NCBI GenBank assembly: GCA_030690515.1
Contig: JAUYGP010000518.1
Coordinates: 1-11,497, forward strand
Direction of reading: 5' to 3'
DNA length: 11,497 bases
DNA from: Giesbergeria sp.
Lineage (GTDB): Bacteria > Pseudomonadota > Gammaproteobacteria > Burkholderiales > Burkholderiaceae_C
The notes below the pieces were generated by a model that saw only the letters and a list, made by a program, of their open reading frames with translations, was not told where the DNA came from and did not search any database. The position numbers were made by a program, and so were the translations under genes. How positions within the stretch are numbered: position 1 is the stretch's first letter; every line of letters starts with the position of its first letter. Below are positions 1 through 6,739 of the stretch, in pieces.

Positions 1-400
1 CGTCGAGCGCGCCAAACCAGGCGCCCGTCTTGGTGGCCTTGTCCAGTCGGGGCAATTGCACCACGGTGAGCGTGCTGTCGTTGCCCCGCGCGCCCTCGGC
101 AATCTGCTGCAGCGCCAAGCTGCCGTCCTTGCCGGGCTTGCCTGAAGGGACACGGATTTCAATGATCTGCCGGTCAGCAAACAGGCTCAAACTGCCTCCA
201 GCCGCCAGCACCGCACCCCAGTCAAAGTGCGCACCGGCCACGGTAAAGCTGCTGCGTTCGGTGTAGCCCTGGGCACGTGCGGCGCCGCGAATGGCGTCCG
301 CTGCTTCTTGCTGCAACAGGGCTTCGTCACCATGCAGTACATACAGCGGCGCAAGGCCGCGTTGCAGCTGTGCGGTAAGTTGGGCCAGGGCGACTTGCAT
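1..400 (-). CDS. holA: DNA polymerase III delta subunit, N-terminal part (cut by window edge)
   Basis: The delta subunit opens the beta sliding clamp within the clamp-loader complex during chromosome replication. The first 133 residues are visible and the gene runs off the left edge, so it is partial because of the window and not necessarily broken. The N-terminal pattern fits HolA domain I: LAPLYVLHGDEALLQQEA at residues 16-33, SFTVAGAHFDW at 51-61, SLSLFADRQIIEIR at 70-83 and a PSGKPGKDG loop at 85-93. I chose the ATG at 398-400 because it gives the usual delta start spacing before the LYVLHGDE strand. The frame stays open further upstream but has no ATG, and no strong Shine-Dalgarno is visible. 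In E. coli holA directly follows lptE. Here a plus-strand ocd-arginase pair lies between them, so holA probably depends on a promoter in 401-593. Confidence 0.9.
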   Translation of the reverse strand, partial: MQVALAQLTAQLQRGLAPLYVLHGDEALLQQEAADAIRGAARAQGYTERSSFTVAGAHFDWGAVLAAGGSLSLFADRQIIEIRVPSGKPGKDGSLALQQIAEGARGNDSTLTVVQLPRLDKATKTGAWFGALD

Positions 401-593
401 GGGCGGCAGTGTATCGCTCCGCTCTGCCAGCCTGGGGGGTAGGCCGCACCGGTGTGGCGTCAAACATTGAGCATATCGCCACTATTTTCTGTCATAGTGA
501 TTTATTAACTGCTTAAATTGCACAGCTTTCTCACTTTTCTTTGGCCGCACCGTTGCGGAGAATTCTCTGCATACACAAGATAAGGAGACCGTC
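401..593. promoter_or_regulatory. Divergent intergenic region between holA and ocd
   Basis: This stretch of 193 bases separates the divergent holA and ocd starts. From about 461 to 545 it is clearly more A/T-rich than the surroundings, as expected for promoter DNA. I found no sigma-70 pair close to consensus for either gene. The best isolated hexamers are TTGACG on the minus strand (458-463) and TTGAGC on the plus strand (467-472), neither with a good -10 at 16-18 bp. The 20-bp inverted repeat at 480-499 is listed separately. No gene is evident here. Confidence 0.5.
480..499. promoter_or_regulatory. Inverted repeat CACTAT-N8-ATAGTG, candidate operator upstream of ocd
   Basis: Perfect 6-bp arms CACTAT (480-485) and ATAGTG (494-499) are separated by 8 bases. 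They lie 95-114 bases upstream of the ocd start codon and inside the A/T-rich part of the divergent region. A dyad of this size fits a dimeric transcription factor. Catabolic ocd and arginase genes are often controlled by Lrp/AsnC or LysR-type regulators, but no regulator gene is in the window. The dyad is seen directly; the operator role is an inference. Confidence 0.35.
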
Positions 594-1673
594 ATGGTGA
601 ATTACATGGGCGTGAACAGCGTGCGCGAACTGGTGCAGTACGTCGGGTTGGCTGAATTTCTGGAGCAACTGGTGGACGCCATGGACAGCGACTACCGGCG
701 CTGGGAGCAGTTCGACAAATCGGCCCGACATGCCATTCACTCCCCCGTCGGTGTGATCGAACTCATGCCCACCAGCGATGGGCACCTGTACTGCTTCAAG
801 TACGTCAACGGCCACCCCAAGAACACCGCCGAAGGTTTGCTCACTGTCACAGCCTTTGGTGTGCTGGCCGATGTGGACACCGGATACCCGCTGCTGGTGT
901 CCGAGCTCACGCTGACCACCGCGCTGCGCACCGCCGCCATGTCGGTGCTGGCCGCACGCCACCTGGCCCGGCAGGACAGCCGCACCATGGCGCTGATCGG
1001 CAACGGCGCGCAAAGCGAGTTCCAGGCGCTGGCTTTCTATCACCTGCAGGGCATCCGCCAACTGCGCCTGTTCGACACAGACCCCGGCGCCAGCGCCAAA
1101 CTCGAACGCAACCTGACGCGCCTGGACCTGCCGGGCCTGCAGATCGTACGTTGCGCATCGGTGCACGAGGCCGTGCGCGGCAGCGACATCGTGACCACGA
1201 TCACCGCAGACAAGCGCAACGCTACCATCCTCCTGCCGGAGATGATCGAGCCGGGCATGCACCTCAATGCCGTCGGCGGTGACTGCCCTGGCAAGACTGA
1301 ACTGCACGAAGGCATCCTGCGCCGCAGCGACGCCCTTGTGGTGGTGGAGTACGAACCCCAGTCGCGCATCGAGGGCGAAATCCAGCAAATGCCCGCCGAC
1401 TTTGCCGTGACCGAATTCACCCGCGTGCTGCGCGGCACAGCACCAGGTCGGCGCACGGCGCAGGAAGTGACGGTGTTTGACTCGGTGGGCTTTGCGCTGG
1501 AAGATTTCTCGGCCCTGCGCACGCTGCATGCACTGCTGCAACAATACCCGCACCTGGCCACCCCCATCGACCTGATTCCAGAGATGCAAGACCCCAAGGA
1601 TTTGTTCGGCGTGCTGCACGGAACGGCCCGCCAGGCCCTCACGCCCACCCACCCGGAGGCCCTGCCCGCATGA
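594..1673 (+). CDS. ocd: Ornithine cyclodeaminase
   Basis: This NAD-dependent cytosolic enzyme (EC 4.3.1.12, OCD/mu-crystallin family) converts L-ornithine to L-proline and ammonia. The protein has 359 residues, close to the roughly 350 of Pseudomonas putida OCD, which it resembles along its length. Visible family motifs are KYVNGHPKN (Lys69 on), ELTLTTALRTAA (104-115, with Arg112 placed to bind substrate), the dinucleotide loop GNGAQSEFQ (136-144) followed by Asp161 at the end of the next strand, and NAVGGDCPGKTEL (225-237), whose Asp230 matches the catalytic Asp228 of the P. putida enzyme. The start has an excellent Shine-Dalgarno, AAGGAGA at 582-588, before ATG 594. The stop overlaps the arginase start (ATGA), showing translational coupling. 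The neighbouring arginase supplies the ornithine, so the pair forms an arginine-to-proline route. An alanine dehydrogenase or mu-crystallin homologue is unlikely given the OCD-specific GGDCPGKTEL motif. Confidence 0.95.
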   Translation: MVNYMGVNSVRELVQYVGLAEFLEQLVDAMDSDYRRWEQFDKSARHAIHSPVGVIELMPTSDGHLYCFKYVNGHPKNTAEGLLTVTAFGVLADVDTGYPLLVSELTLTTALRTAAMSVLAARHLARQDSRTMALIGNGAQSEFQALAFYHLQGIRQLRLFDTDPGASAKLERNLTRLDLPGLQIVRCASVHEAVRGSDIVTTITADKRNATILLPEMIEPGMHLNAVGGDCPGKTELHEGILRRSDALVVVEYEPQSRIEGEIQQMPADFAVTEFTRVLRGTAPGRRTAQEVTVFDSVGFALEDFSALRTLHALLQQYPHLATPIDLIPEMQDPKDLFGVLHGTARQALTPTHPEALPA

Positions 1674-2632
1674 ACCCCGACACCCGCCGCACCCTGCCCC
1701 CCATCAGCCTGATCGGCGCGCCCACCGACATTGGCGCGGGCGCACGCGGTGCCTCCATGGGGCCTGAGGCCTTGCGCGTGGCGGGACTGCAGGCGGCGCT
1801 GGAAAGCCGTGGTTTGCAGGTGCTGGACCGCGGCAACCTCAACGGCCCGGCCAACCCCTGGCTACCGCCGGTCGATGGCTACCGCCATTTGAACGAGGTG
1901 GTGCAGTGGAACCAGGTCGTTTTCGATGCGGTGCGCGGCGAACTGCAGCAGGGCCACCTGCCCGTTTTACTGGGCGGTGACCACAGCCTGGGACTGGGCA
2001 GCATTAGTGCCGTAGCGCGCCATTGCGTGGACACCGGCCGCAAGCTGCGCGTGCTGTGGCTGGACGCCCATGCCGACTTCAACACCAGCGCACTCACCCC
2101 CAGCGGCAATGTGCATGGCATGCCCGTGGCCTGCCTGTGCGGTTTTGGCCCGGCGGCGCTGACGGAACTGGCGTGCATGCCGGGCGGCGGGCCTGCGCTG
2201 CGCCCGCATCAGATCCGCCAGATCGGCATCCGCAGCGTGGACGCAGGCGAGAAGCGATTTGTGCACGAACAGGGGCTGGAGGTGTTTGACATGCGCTTCA
2301 TCGACGAAGTGGGTATGCGCCAGACCATGCTGCAGGCGCTCGATGGCCTGGACACCGACACCCACCTGCACGTGAGTTTTGACGTGGATTTTCTCGACCC
2401 GGACATCGCGCCGGGCGTGGGCACCACGGTACCCGGCGGACCGACCTACCGCGAAGCGCAGTTGTGCATGGAAATGATTGCCGACAGCGGCTGCCTGGCC
2501 TCGCTCGACATCGTGGAGCTCAACCCCGCGCTGGATGTGCGCAACAAGACCGCTCTACTCGCAGTGGACTTGGTGGAATCCCTGTTTGGCAAGAGCACGC
2601 TGATGCGCGTGCCTGCAAAAATTAACGTTTGA
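1670..2632 (+). CDS. rocF: Arginase
   Basis: Arginase (EC 3.5.3.1) hydrolyses L-arginine to L-ornithine and urea with a binuclear manganese centre in the cytosol. The protein has 320 residues, a normal family length. The metal ligands are all visible: His105 in GGDHS, Asp132, His134 and Asp136 in LDAHADFN, and Asp238 and Asp240 in SFDVDFLDPD. The substrate loop TPSGNVHG (143-150) and Glu283 in SLDIVELNP complete the ureohydrolase pattern. The residues TPSGNVHGMP and the ornithine cyclodeaminase partner favour arginase over agmatinase or formiminoglutamase. Translation starts at ATG 1670 inside the last codons of ocd (4-bp overlap), so the two genes are one operon. The 3' end overlaps the last 11 bases of lptE on the other strand (2622-2632), leaving no room for a separate terminator. 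The symbol rocF is the common one; some annotators use arg or arcA. Confidence 0.93.
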   Translation: MNPDTRRTLPPISLIGAPTDIGAGARGASMGPEALRVAGLQAALESRGLQVLDRGNLNGPANPWLPPVDGYRHLNEVVQWNQVVFDAVRGELQQGHLPVLLGGDHSLGLGSISAVARHCVDTGRKLRVLWLDAHADFNTSALTPSGNVHGMPVACLCGFGPAALTELACMPGGGPALRPHQIRQIGIRSVDAGEKRFVHEQGLEVFDMRFIDEVGMRQTMLQALDGLDTDTHLHVSFDVDFLDPDIAPGVGTTVPGGPTYREAQLCMEMIADSGCLASLDIVELNPALDVRNKTALLAVDLVESLFGKSTLMRVPAKINV

Positions 2633-3119
2633 CGGCCGCGAGGCGGCGCAGCAATTGCTGCACCAGGTCGGTTTGCATGTTGCGGTACAGCAGTGCCTCT
2701 TCGGCTTCCTTGGCCAGGGCGATGGTTTCGCTGTAGCTGATGTCGCGCTGCTGCAACAATTCGGTGTCGGGAATGAGGGCCGTGCCGTCCAGCGTGCGCA
2801 GACGAAAACGGATGCGCAGGCGCAACTGCAGTTCGCGCACCTGGCCGGAGGCATTGAGCCCGACCACGGCGCGCTCGTGCTGCTCGGACAGCAGATCCAG
2901 CACCGCGTCGGCCGTGGGCAGCGCTGCGGGGTCGCGCAGCACCTTGAGCGGGCCACCAGCGCCTTCCAGGGTGCGCTGCAGCTCTAACGCCAGCGGCGAG
3001 CCCGGTTGCGCCGCAATGAAGAGAGAGCCAAATGCGAACTCGGGCACTCCCCGCAGGCGAAAGCCACAGCCTGCCAGCAGGGCGGCGGGCACGAGGGTCA
3101 GAAGGGCGCGTCTTTGCAT
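2622..3119 (-). CDS. lptE: LPS-assembly lipoprotein LptE
   Basis: LptE (RlpB) is the outer-membrane lipoprotein that plugs the LptD barrel and helps insert lipopolysaccharide into the outer leaflet. The predicted protein has 165 residues. The N-terminus MQRRALLTLVPAALLAGC is a lipoprotein signal with lipobox LAGC (15-18) and lipidated Cys18, followed by GFRLRG, a typical LptE start. The rest is an alternating beta-strand domain ending in a helix with ETIALAKEAEEALLYRNM. The frame is open further upstream (to about 3275), but the lipobox fixes the start at ATG 3117-3119. Its only Shine-Dalgarno-like sequence, AGGAT, comes from the left arm of the inverted-repeat element at 3127-3364. The gene follows leuS on the same strand, as in E. 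coli, but about 390 non-coding bases intervene. The stop codon lies inside the 3' end of the convergent arginase gene. Confidence 0.92.
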   Translation of the reverse strand: MQRRALLTLVPAALLAGCGFRLRGVPEFAFGSLFIAAQPGSPLALELQRTLEGAGGPLKVLRDPAALPTADAVLDLLSEQHERAVVGLNASGQVRELQLRLRIRFRLRTLDGTALIPDTELLQQRDISYSETIALAKEAEEALLYRNMQTDLVQQLLRRLAAVKR

Positions 3120-3126
3120 ATCAATG

Positions 3127-3364
3127 ATCCTAGAAACGGCAGTTGGATGTGCCCGCCGGTGCCGTGATCTGGGTGTCAGACAAGGCGAGACGACGCGGCG
3201 GGCTCCTGCCCGCAAGGAGGAGCAACGCCGCATGGCGCCCTGAGCGCGGTGCTGGCGGGTACATAGCGCTCCCACCCATCAGGTGAACACCATCGAAGCA
3301 ATCAACGATAGCTTTCATGCGGCTTGGCAAAAGATACAAAGCGGTCAACTGCTGTTTCTAGGAT
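3127..3364. repeat. 238-bp non-coding element with 19-bp imperfect terminal inverted repeats
   Basis: The left arm ATCCTAGAAACGGCAGTTG (3127-3145) and the reverse complement of the right arm (3346-3364) match at 18 of 19 positions; the single difference is G/A. Beyond the arms, CAATG (3122-3126) faces CATTG (3368-3372), so pairing can continue after a 3-base bulge. The interior has no plausible gene but contains a perfect short hairpin GCGGGC-TCCT-GCCCGC (3198-3213). Size, termini and lack of coding resemble a MITE or a non-autonomous dispersed repeat. I see no clear target-site duplication. It sits between leuS and lptE and reaches to within 7 bases of the lptE start. The structure is seen directly; mobile origin is an inference. 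Confidence 0.6.
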
Positions 3365-3512
3365 GCCCATTGCACTGCGCGCCACCCACGACGCATGAAA
3401 CAGGCGCGGCCCAGGCCAGCGGCCCCCGTGCAAGGGCCGCCCCGCCGCACTGGGGGCTTCCCCCTGCGAGAGCGGGGGGAAGGAGCGCAGCGACACAGGG
3501 GGGCGTTTCACT
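3365..3512. repeat. GC-rich intergenic tract with hairpins downstream of leuS
   Basis: This tract of 148 bases between the leuS stop and the inverted-repeat element contains a perfect 7-bp hairpin GCGGCCC-N8-GGGCCGC (3419-3440) and alternating runs of five to six G or C: GGGGG 3452-3456, CCCCC 3460-3464, GGGGGG 3474-3479 and 3498-3503. GGGGG and CCCCC can pair across CTT. No T-run follows, so it is not a standard intrinsic terminator, though it could stall polymerase or stabilise the leuS 3' end. I recall similar C/G-run tracts recurring between genes in comamonad genomes, but this is from memory and unverified. No credible gene is seen: the open frame antisense to 3302-3511 lacks any recognisable domain. 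Confidence 0.5.
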
Positions 3513-6194
3513 TCAGACCACCACGTTGACCAGGCGCCCGGGCACCACGATCACGCGCTTGGGAGCGGCACCGCCTGCATGGGCCACAAACGCCTCGCTG
3601 GCCAGGGCAATGCGCTCGATCTCGGCCTTGTCGGCCTGGGCTGGCACTTGAATGGATCCACGCAGCTTGCCATTGACCTGCAGCACCAGTTCGATTTCGT
3701 CCTGCACCAACGCATCGGGTGCCACCTGGGGCCAGGGGGCATCAAGCAGGTCGCCCAGGTGCTGGGCATAGCCCAGTGCGCTCCACAGGCCGTGCGTGAT
3801 GTGGGGCGTGGCCGGGTACAGGCAGCGCACCAAAATGCCAAAGCCTTCGATCAACGCCACCTGCGCACCCGCGCAGTCCAGGGCCTTGAAGTCCTCCAGC
3901 GCGTTGATCATCTTCATCGCGCCCGAGACCACCGTGTTGTACTGCATGCGCTGGTAGTCGTAGTCCACCTGCTTGAGCACGGAATGGATCTCCAGGCGCA
4001 AGGCCTTGGCCTCTTTGCCAAAATCTACGTCTTTTAGGCTTGCGGCGCCCGCCACGCTTGCGTTAGCAGCTACACCATCCATAGCAGCCAGTTTGAAACC
4101 GAAGTTCCAGACACGGCGCAGGAAACGGTAGCTGCCTTCCACGGCGGCATCGTTCCATTCCAGCGTGGCTTCGGGCGGCGAGGTGAACATGGTGTACAGG
4201 CGAGCGGTATCGGCACCGTACTTTTCAATCAGGTCCTGCGGGTCCACACCATTGTTCTTGGACTTGGACATGGTGCCCACGCCCTCGTAGTCGATGGCAG
4301 TGCCCACGGGCAAATCACCCACGGCGTTGACCAGCCGGGCACCGACAACCTTGCCCGCCGCGTCGTGGACATGCTCCACATCGTGCGGCCAGAAGTATTC
4401 TTTGCCGCCCTTGTCGGTGCGGCGGCTGTAGATGTGGTTGAGCACCATGCCCTGCGTGAGCAGTTTGGTGAACGGCTCATCGACCTTCACCAAACCCAGA
4501 TCGCGCATCACCTTGGTCCAGAAACGCGCGTACAGCAGGTGCAGGATGGCGTGCTCGATACCGCCGATGTACTGGTCCATCGGCATCCAGTAATCAGCGC
4601 CTTCGGCCACCATCGCATCCGCGTTCTTCGGGTCGCAATAGCGCATGAAGTACCACGAACTGTCCACGAAGGTGTCCATCGTGTCCGTCTCGCGGCGCGC
4701 CGCCTTGCCGCACACCGGGCAGGTCACCCCGGCGTGGAAGCCTTCGTGCTTGTGCAGCGGGTTGCCCGAGCCATCGGGCACGCAGTCGGTGGGCAGCACC
4801 ACGGGCAGGTCTTTTTCCGGCACAGGCACGGCGCCATGTTCGTCGCAGTGGATGATGGGGATGGGTGTCCCCCAGTAACGCTGGCGCGAAACGCCCCAGT
4901 CGCGCAGACGCCAGGTGGTCTTGAGCTCGCCCAGACCTTTTTCGCCCAGCGCGTGGGCCACGGCCGCCACAGCTTCCTTGTACGACAGACCACTGAAACT
5001 GTCGGAGTTGACGGTGACACCGCGCTGCTTGTCGGCGTACCAGTCGCTCCACTGGTGGTAGTCGAAGGTTTCCCCATCGACCAGCACCACCTGCTTGATG
5101 TCGATGCCGTACTTGAGGGCAAAAGCAAAGTCGCGCTCGTCATGCGCGGGCACACCCATCACGGCGCCATCGCCATAGCCCATGAGCACATAGTTGCCCA
5201 CCCACACGGCCACCTGTTCACCGGTCAGAGGGTGCGTAACGAACAAGCCTGTAGGCACACCCTTTTTTTCCTGCGTAGCCAGTTCGGCTTCGGTGGTGCC
5301 GCCACTCTTGCATTCCTCGATGAAGGCTGCCAGCGCGGGGTTGGTTTGGGCGGCGTGGGTGGCGAGCGGGTGCTCGGGTGCCACGGCGCAGAAGGTGACG
5401 CCCATGACGGTGTCGGCGCGCGTGGTGAACACGTACATTTTGCCGCCGCCGATCAGCGCGCCATCAGTGCCGTGAATGGTGTGCGGGAAGGCAAAGCGCA
5501 CGCCTTCGCTCTTGCCGATCCAGTTCTCTTGCATGAGCTTGACGCGCTCGGGCCAGCCGGGCATCTTGTCGCCCGCCACATTGGCCAGCAGCTCTTCGGC
5601 GTAATCGGTAATTTTCAGGTAATAGCCGGGAATCTCGCGCTTTTCCACCGGCGCACCGGTGCGCCAGCCCTTGCCGTCAATGACCTGCTCGTTGGCCAGC
5701 ACGGTCATGTCCACCGGGTCCCAGTTCACGGTCTGGGTCTTGCGGTAGGCAATGCCTTTTTCCAGCATTTTCAGGAACAGCCACTGGTTCCACTTGTAAT
5801 AAGTGGGGTCGCAGGTGGCAATCTCGCGGCTCCAGTCGATAGCCAGGCCCATCGCCTGCATCTGCTTTTTCATGTAAGCAATGTTGTCGTGCGTCCACTG
5901 CGCCGGTGGTACGCCATTCTTCATGGCAGCGTTTTCGGCCGGCAGGCCAAAAGCATCCCATCCCATGGGCATCAGCACGTTGTGGCCGTTCATGCGCAGG
6001 TAGCGCGTGAGCATGTCGTTGATGGTGTAGTTGCGCACATGGCCCATGTGCAGCTTGCCGCTGGGGTAGGGCAACATCGAGCAGGCGTAGAACTTCTTTT
6101 TACTGCTGTCTTCGGTCACTCGATAGGCGTCACTGGCCGTCCAGTGGGCCTGTGCTGTGCGTTCGACCTCGGTGTGTTGGTATTTGTCTTGCAT
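3513..6194 (-). CDS. leuS: Leucyl-tRNA synthetase
   Basis: This cytosolic class Ia synthetase (EC 6.1.1.4) charges tRNA-Leu and edits mischarged products. The predicted protein has 893 residues against 860 in E. coli. The catalytic ATP site is PYPSGKLHMGH (42-52, HMGH as the HIGH motif), with MSKSKNNGVDP at 642-652 as the KMSKS loop; the position before MSKS is Thr instead of Lys. The CP1 editing domain shows FTTRADTVMGVTF and GVPAHDERDFAFA. CPVCGK and DTFVDSSWYFMRYC follow before the second catalytic half, and LQVNGKLRG lies in the C-terminal region. I chose ATG 6192-6194 because MQDKYQHTEVE is the usual start; the 84 codons of open frame before it show no family likeness. The Shine-Dalgarno is poor. 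Codons at 4020-4088 end unusually often in A or T. Upstream is exbD on the same strand, with a 79-base gap containing hairpins. Confidence 0.97.
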   Translation of the reverse strand: MQDKYQHTEVERTAQAHWTASDAYRVTEDSSKKKFYACSMLPYPSGKLHMGHVRNYTINDMLTRYLRMNGHNVLMPMGWDAFGLPAENAAMKNGVPPAQWTHDNIAYMKKQMQAMGLAIDWSREIATCDPTYYKWNQWLFLKMLEKGIAYRKTQTVNWDPVDMTVLANEQVIDGKGWRTGAPVEKREIPGYYLKITDYAEELLANVAGDKMPGWPERVKLMQENWIGKSEGVRFAFPHTIHGTDGALIGGGKMYVFTTRADTVMGVTFCAVAPEHPLATHAAQTNPALAAFIEECKSGGTTEAELATQEKKGVPTGLFVTHPLTGEQVAVWVGNYVLMGYGDGAVMGVPAHDERDFAFALKYGIDIKQVVLVDGETFDYHQWSDWYADKQRGVTVNSDSFSGLSYKEAVAAVAHALGEKGLGELKTTWRLRDWGVSRQRYWGTPIPIIHCDEHGAVPVPEKDLPVVLPTDCVPDGSGNPLHKHEGFHAGVTCPVCGKAARRETDTMDTFVDSSWYFMRYCDPKNADAMVAEGADYWMPMDQYIGGIEHAILHLLYARFWTKVMRDLGLVKVDEPFTKLLTQGMVLNHIYSRRTDKGGKEYFWPHDVEHVHDAAGKVVGARLVNAVGDLPVGTAIDYEGVGTMSKSKNNGVDPQDLIEKYGADTARLYTMFTSPPEATLEWNDAAVEGSYRFLRRVWNFGFKLAAMDGVAANASVAGAASLKDVDFGKEAKALRLEIHSVLKQVDYDYQRMQYNTVVSGAMKMINALEDFKALDCAGAQVALIEGFGILVRCLYPATPHITHGLWSALGYAQHLGDLLDAPWPQVAPDALVQDEIELVLQVNGKLRGSIQVPAQADKAEIERIALASEAFVAHAGGAAPKRVIVVPGRLVNVVV

Positions 6195-6216
6195 GGATGC
6201 CCGGAAATAAGAAGGT

Positions 6217-6263
6217 GCAGCCGCAAACCGCTGCGTTGCCCGGATTTTAGGCGCTGGCAACGC
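6217..6263 (-). promoter_or_regulatory. Two adjacent stem-loops in the exbD-leuS gap (leuS 5' leader)
   Basis: Two inverted repeats fill the middle of the 79-base gap. An 8-bp perfect stem GCGTTGCC-N15-GGCAACGC spans 6233-6263, and a 5-bp stem GCAGC-N8-GCTGC spans 6217-6234; the two share two bases (6233-6234), so they compete slightly or stack. On the minus strand the large loop contains TAAAAT, five of six matches to a -10 hexamer, but no good -35 is found at 16-18 bp. No T-run follows, so this is not an intrinsic terminator. It could be an RNA-processing or leader structure. The stems are seen; the role is open. Confidence 0.4.
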
Positions 6264-6273
6264 CGCGCTTGAT

Positions 6274-6714
6274 TCAGCGCGCCAAAGGCGACGGCGCAGC
6301 CGCCGCGGGGTCGGCCACGAAACCAATGCGTTGCAGCCCGGCGGCATGCGCCGCACCCATGATTTCGACCACCCGCCCATAGGGCACGGCGGCATCGGCG
6401 CGCAACTGCACTTCGGCGTCTGGCTGGCTGGCGGCGGTTTCTGCAAGGCGCTGCGCCAGCTCCGCCTGCGTCAGCGGCTCGTCTTCCAGGTACACCTGCC
6501 CTGCTTTATCGACCACCAGCGTGACCGCCTGCGGCGCCGCACCCGGCACAGCGCCGTCTGCACGCGGCAGGTCCAGCCGAATGGCGCTGGCCAACAACGG
6601 CGCCGTGAGGATGAAGATGACCACCAGCACCAGCATCACATCGACCAGCGGGGTCATGTTGATGTCGCTCATGGGCTGCGGCGCAGCGTTGCGCTCCAGT
6701 CGTCCAAAGGCCAT
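6274..6714 (-). CDS. exbD: ExbD/TolR-family biopolymer transport protein
   Basis: This 146-residue protein of the ExbD/TolR family is a single-pass inner-membrane component of a proton-driven motor that energises outer-membrane processes. The pattern MSDINMTPLVDVMLVLVVIF (15-34) starts the one transmembrane helix, and Asp25 is in the position of the conserved proton-relay aspartate of E. coli ExbD (Asp25). A periplasmic domain follows (about 47-146), with LRADAAVPYGRVVEIMGAAHAAG typical of the family. The ATG at 6712-6714 has a good Shine-Dalgarno, GGAGG at 6723-6727. The open frame upstream overlaps the end of exbB and has no family likeness. It lies 25 bases after exbB. No tonB, tolA, tolB or pal is visible, so whether it serves a TonB-like or a Tol-like system cannot be decided here. 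Confidence 0.88.
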   Translation of the reverse strand: MAFGRLERNAAPQPMSDINMTPLVDVMLVLVVIFILTAPLLASAIRLDLPRADGAVPGAAPQAVTLVVDKAGQVYLEDEPLTQAELAQRLAETAASQPDAEVQLRADAAVPYGRVVEIMGAAHAAGLQRIGFVADPAAAAPSPLAR

Positions 6715-6739
6715 CAGTGGGGCCTCCGGCACCGCGTGC

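Noticed and set aside
531..1652. A 373-codon open frame on the minus strand opposite ocd
   Set aside because: Antisense shadow of a clearly identified ocd; the product is His/Gln/Val-rich with no family pattern.
3120..3275. A possible 52-residue N-terminal extension of LptE
   Set aside because: The lipobox of the shorter product requires the ATG at 3117-3119; the extension comes from the inverted-repeat element.
3452..3503. G-quadruplex in the G-run tract
   Set aside because: Only three G-runs of five or six occur, with 17-18 base loops, and the C-runs between favour hairpins.
3302..3511. A 69-codon minus-strand frame between leuS and lptE
   Set aside because: It lies entirely in repeat and hairpin sequence, has no Shine-Dalgarno and no recognisable domain.
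4365..6272. A 635-codon open frame on the plus strand opposite leuS
   Set aside because: It mirrors the GC-rich third positions of leuS, its product is rich in His, Val, Gly and Ala with no domain, and leuS is certain.
6195..6446. A possible 84-residue N-terminal extension of LeuRS
   Set aside because: The extension overlaps exbD, has no similarity to LeuRS, and MQDKYQHTEVE is the normal start.
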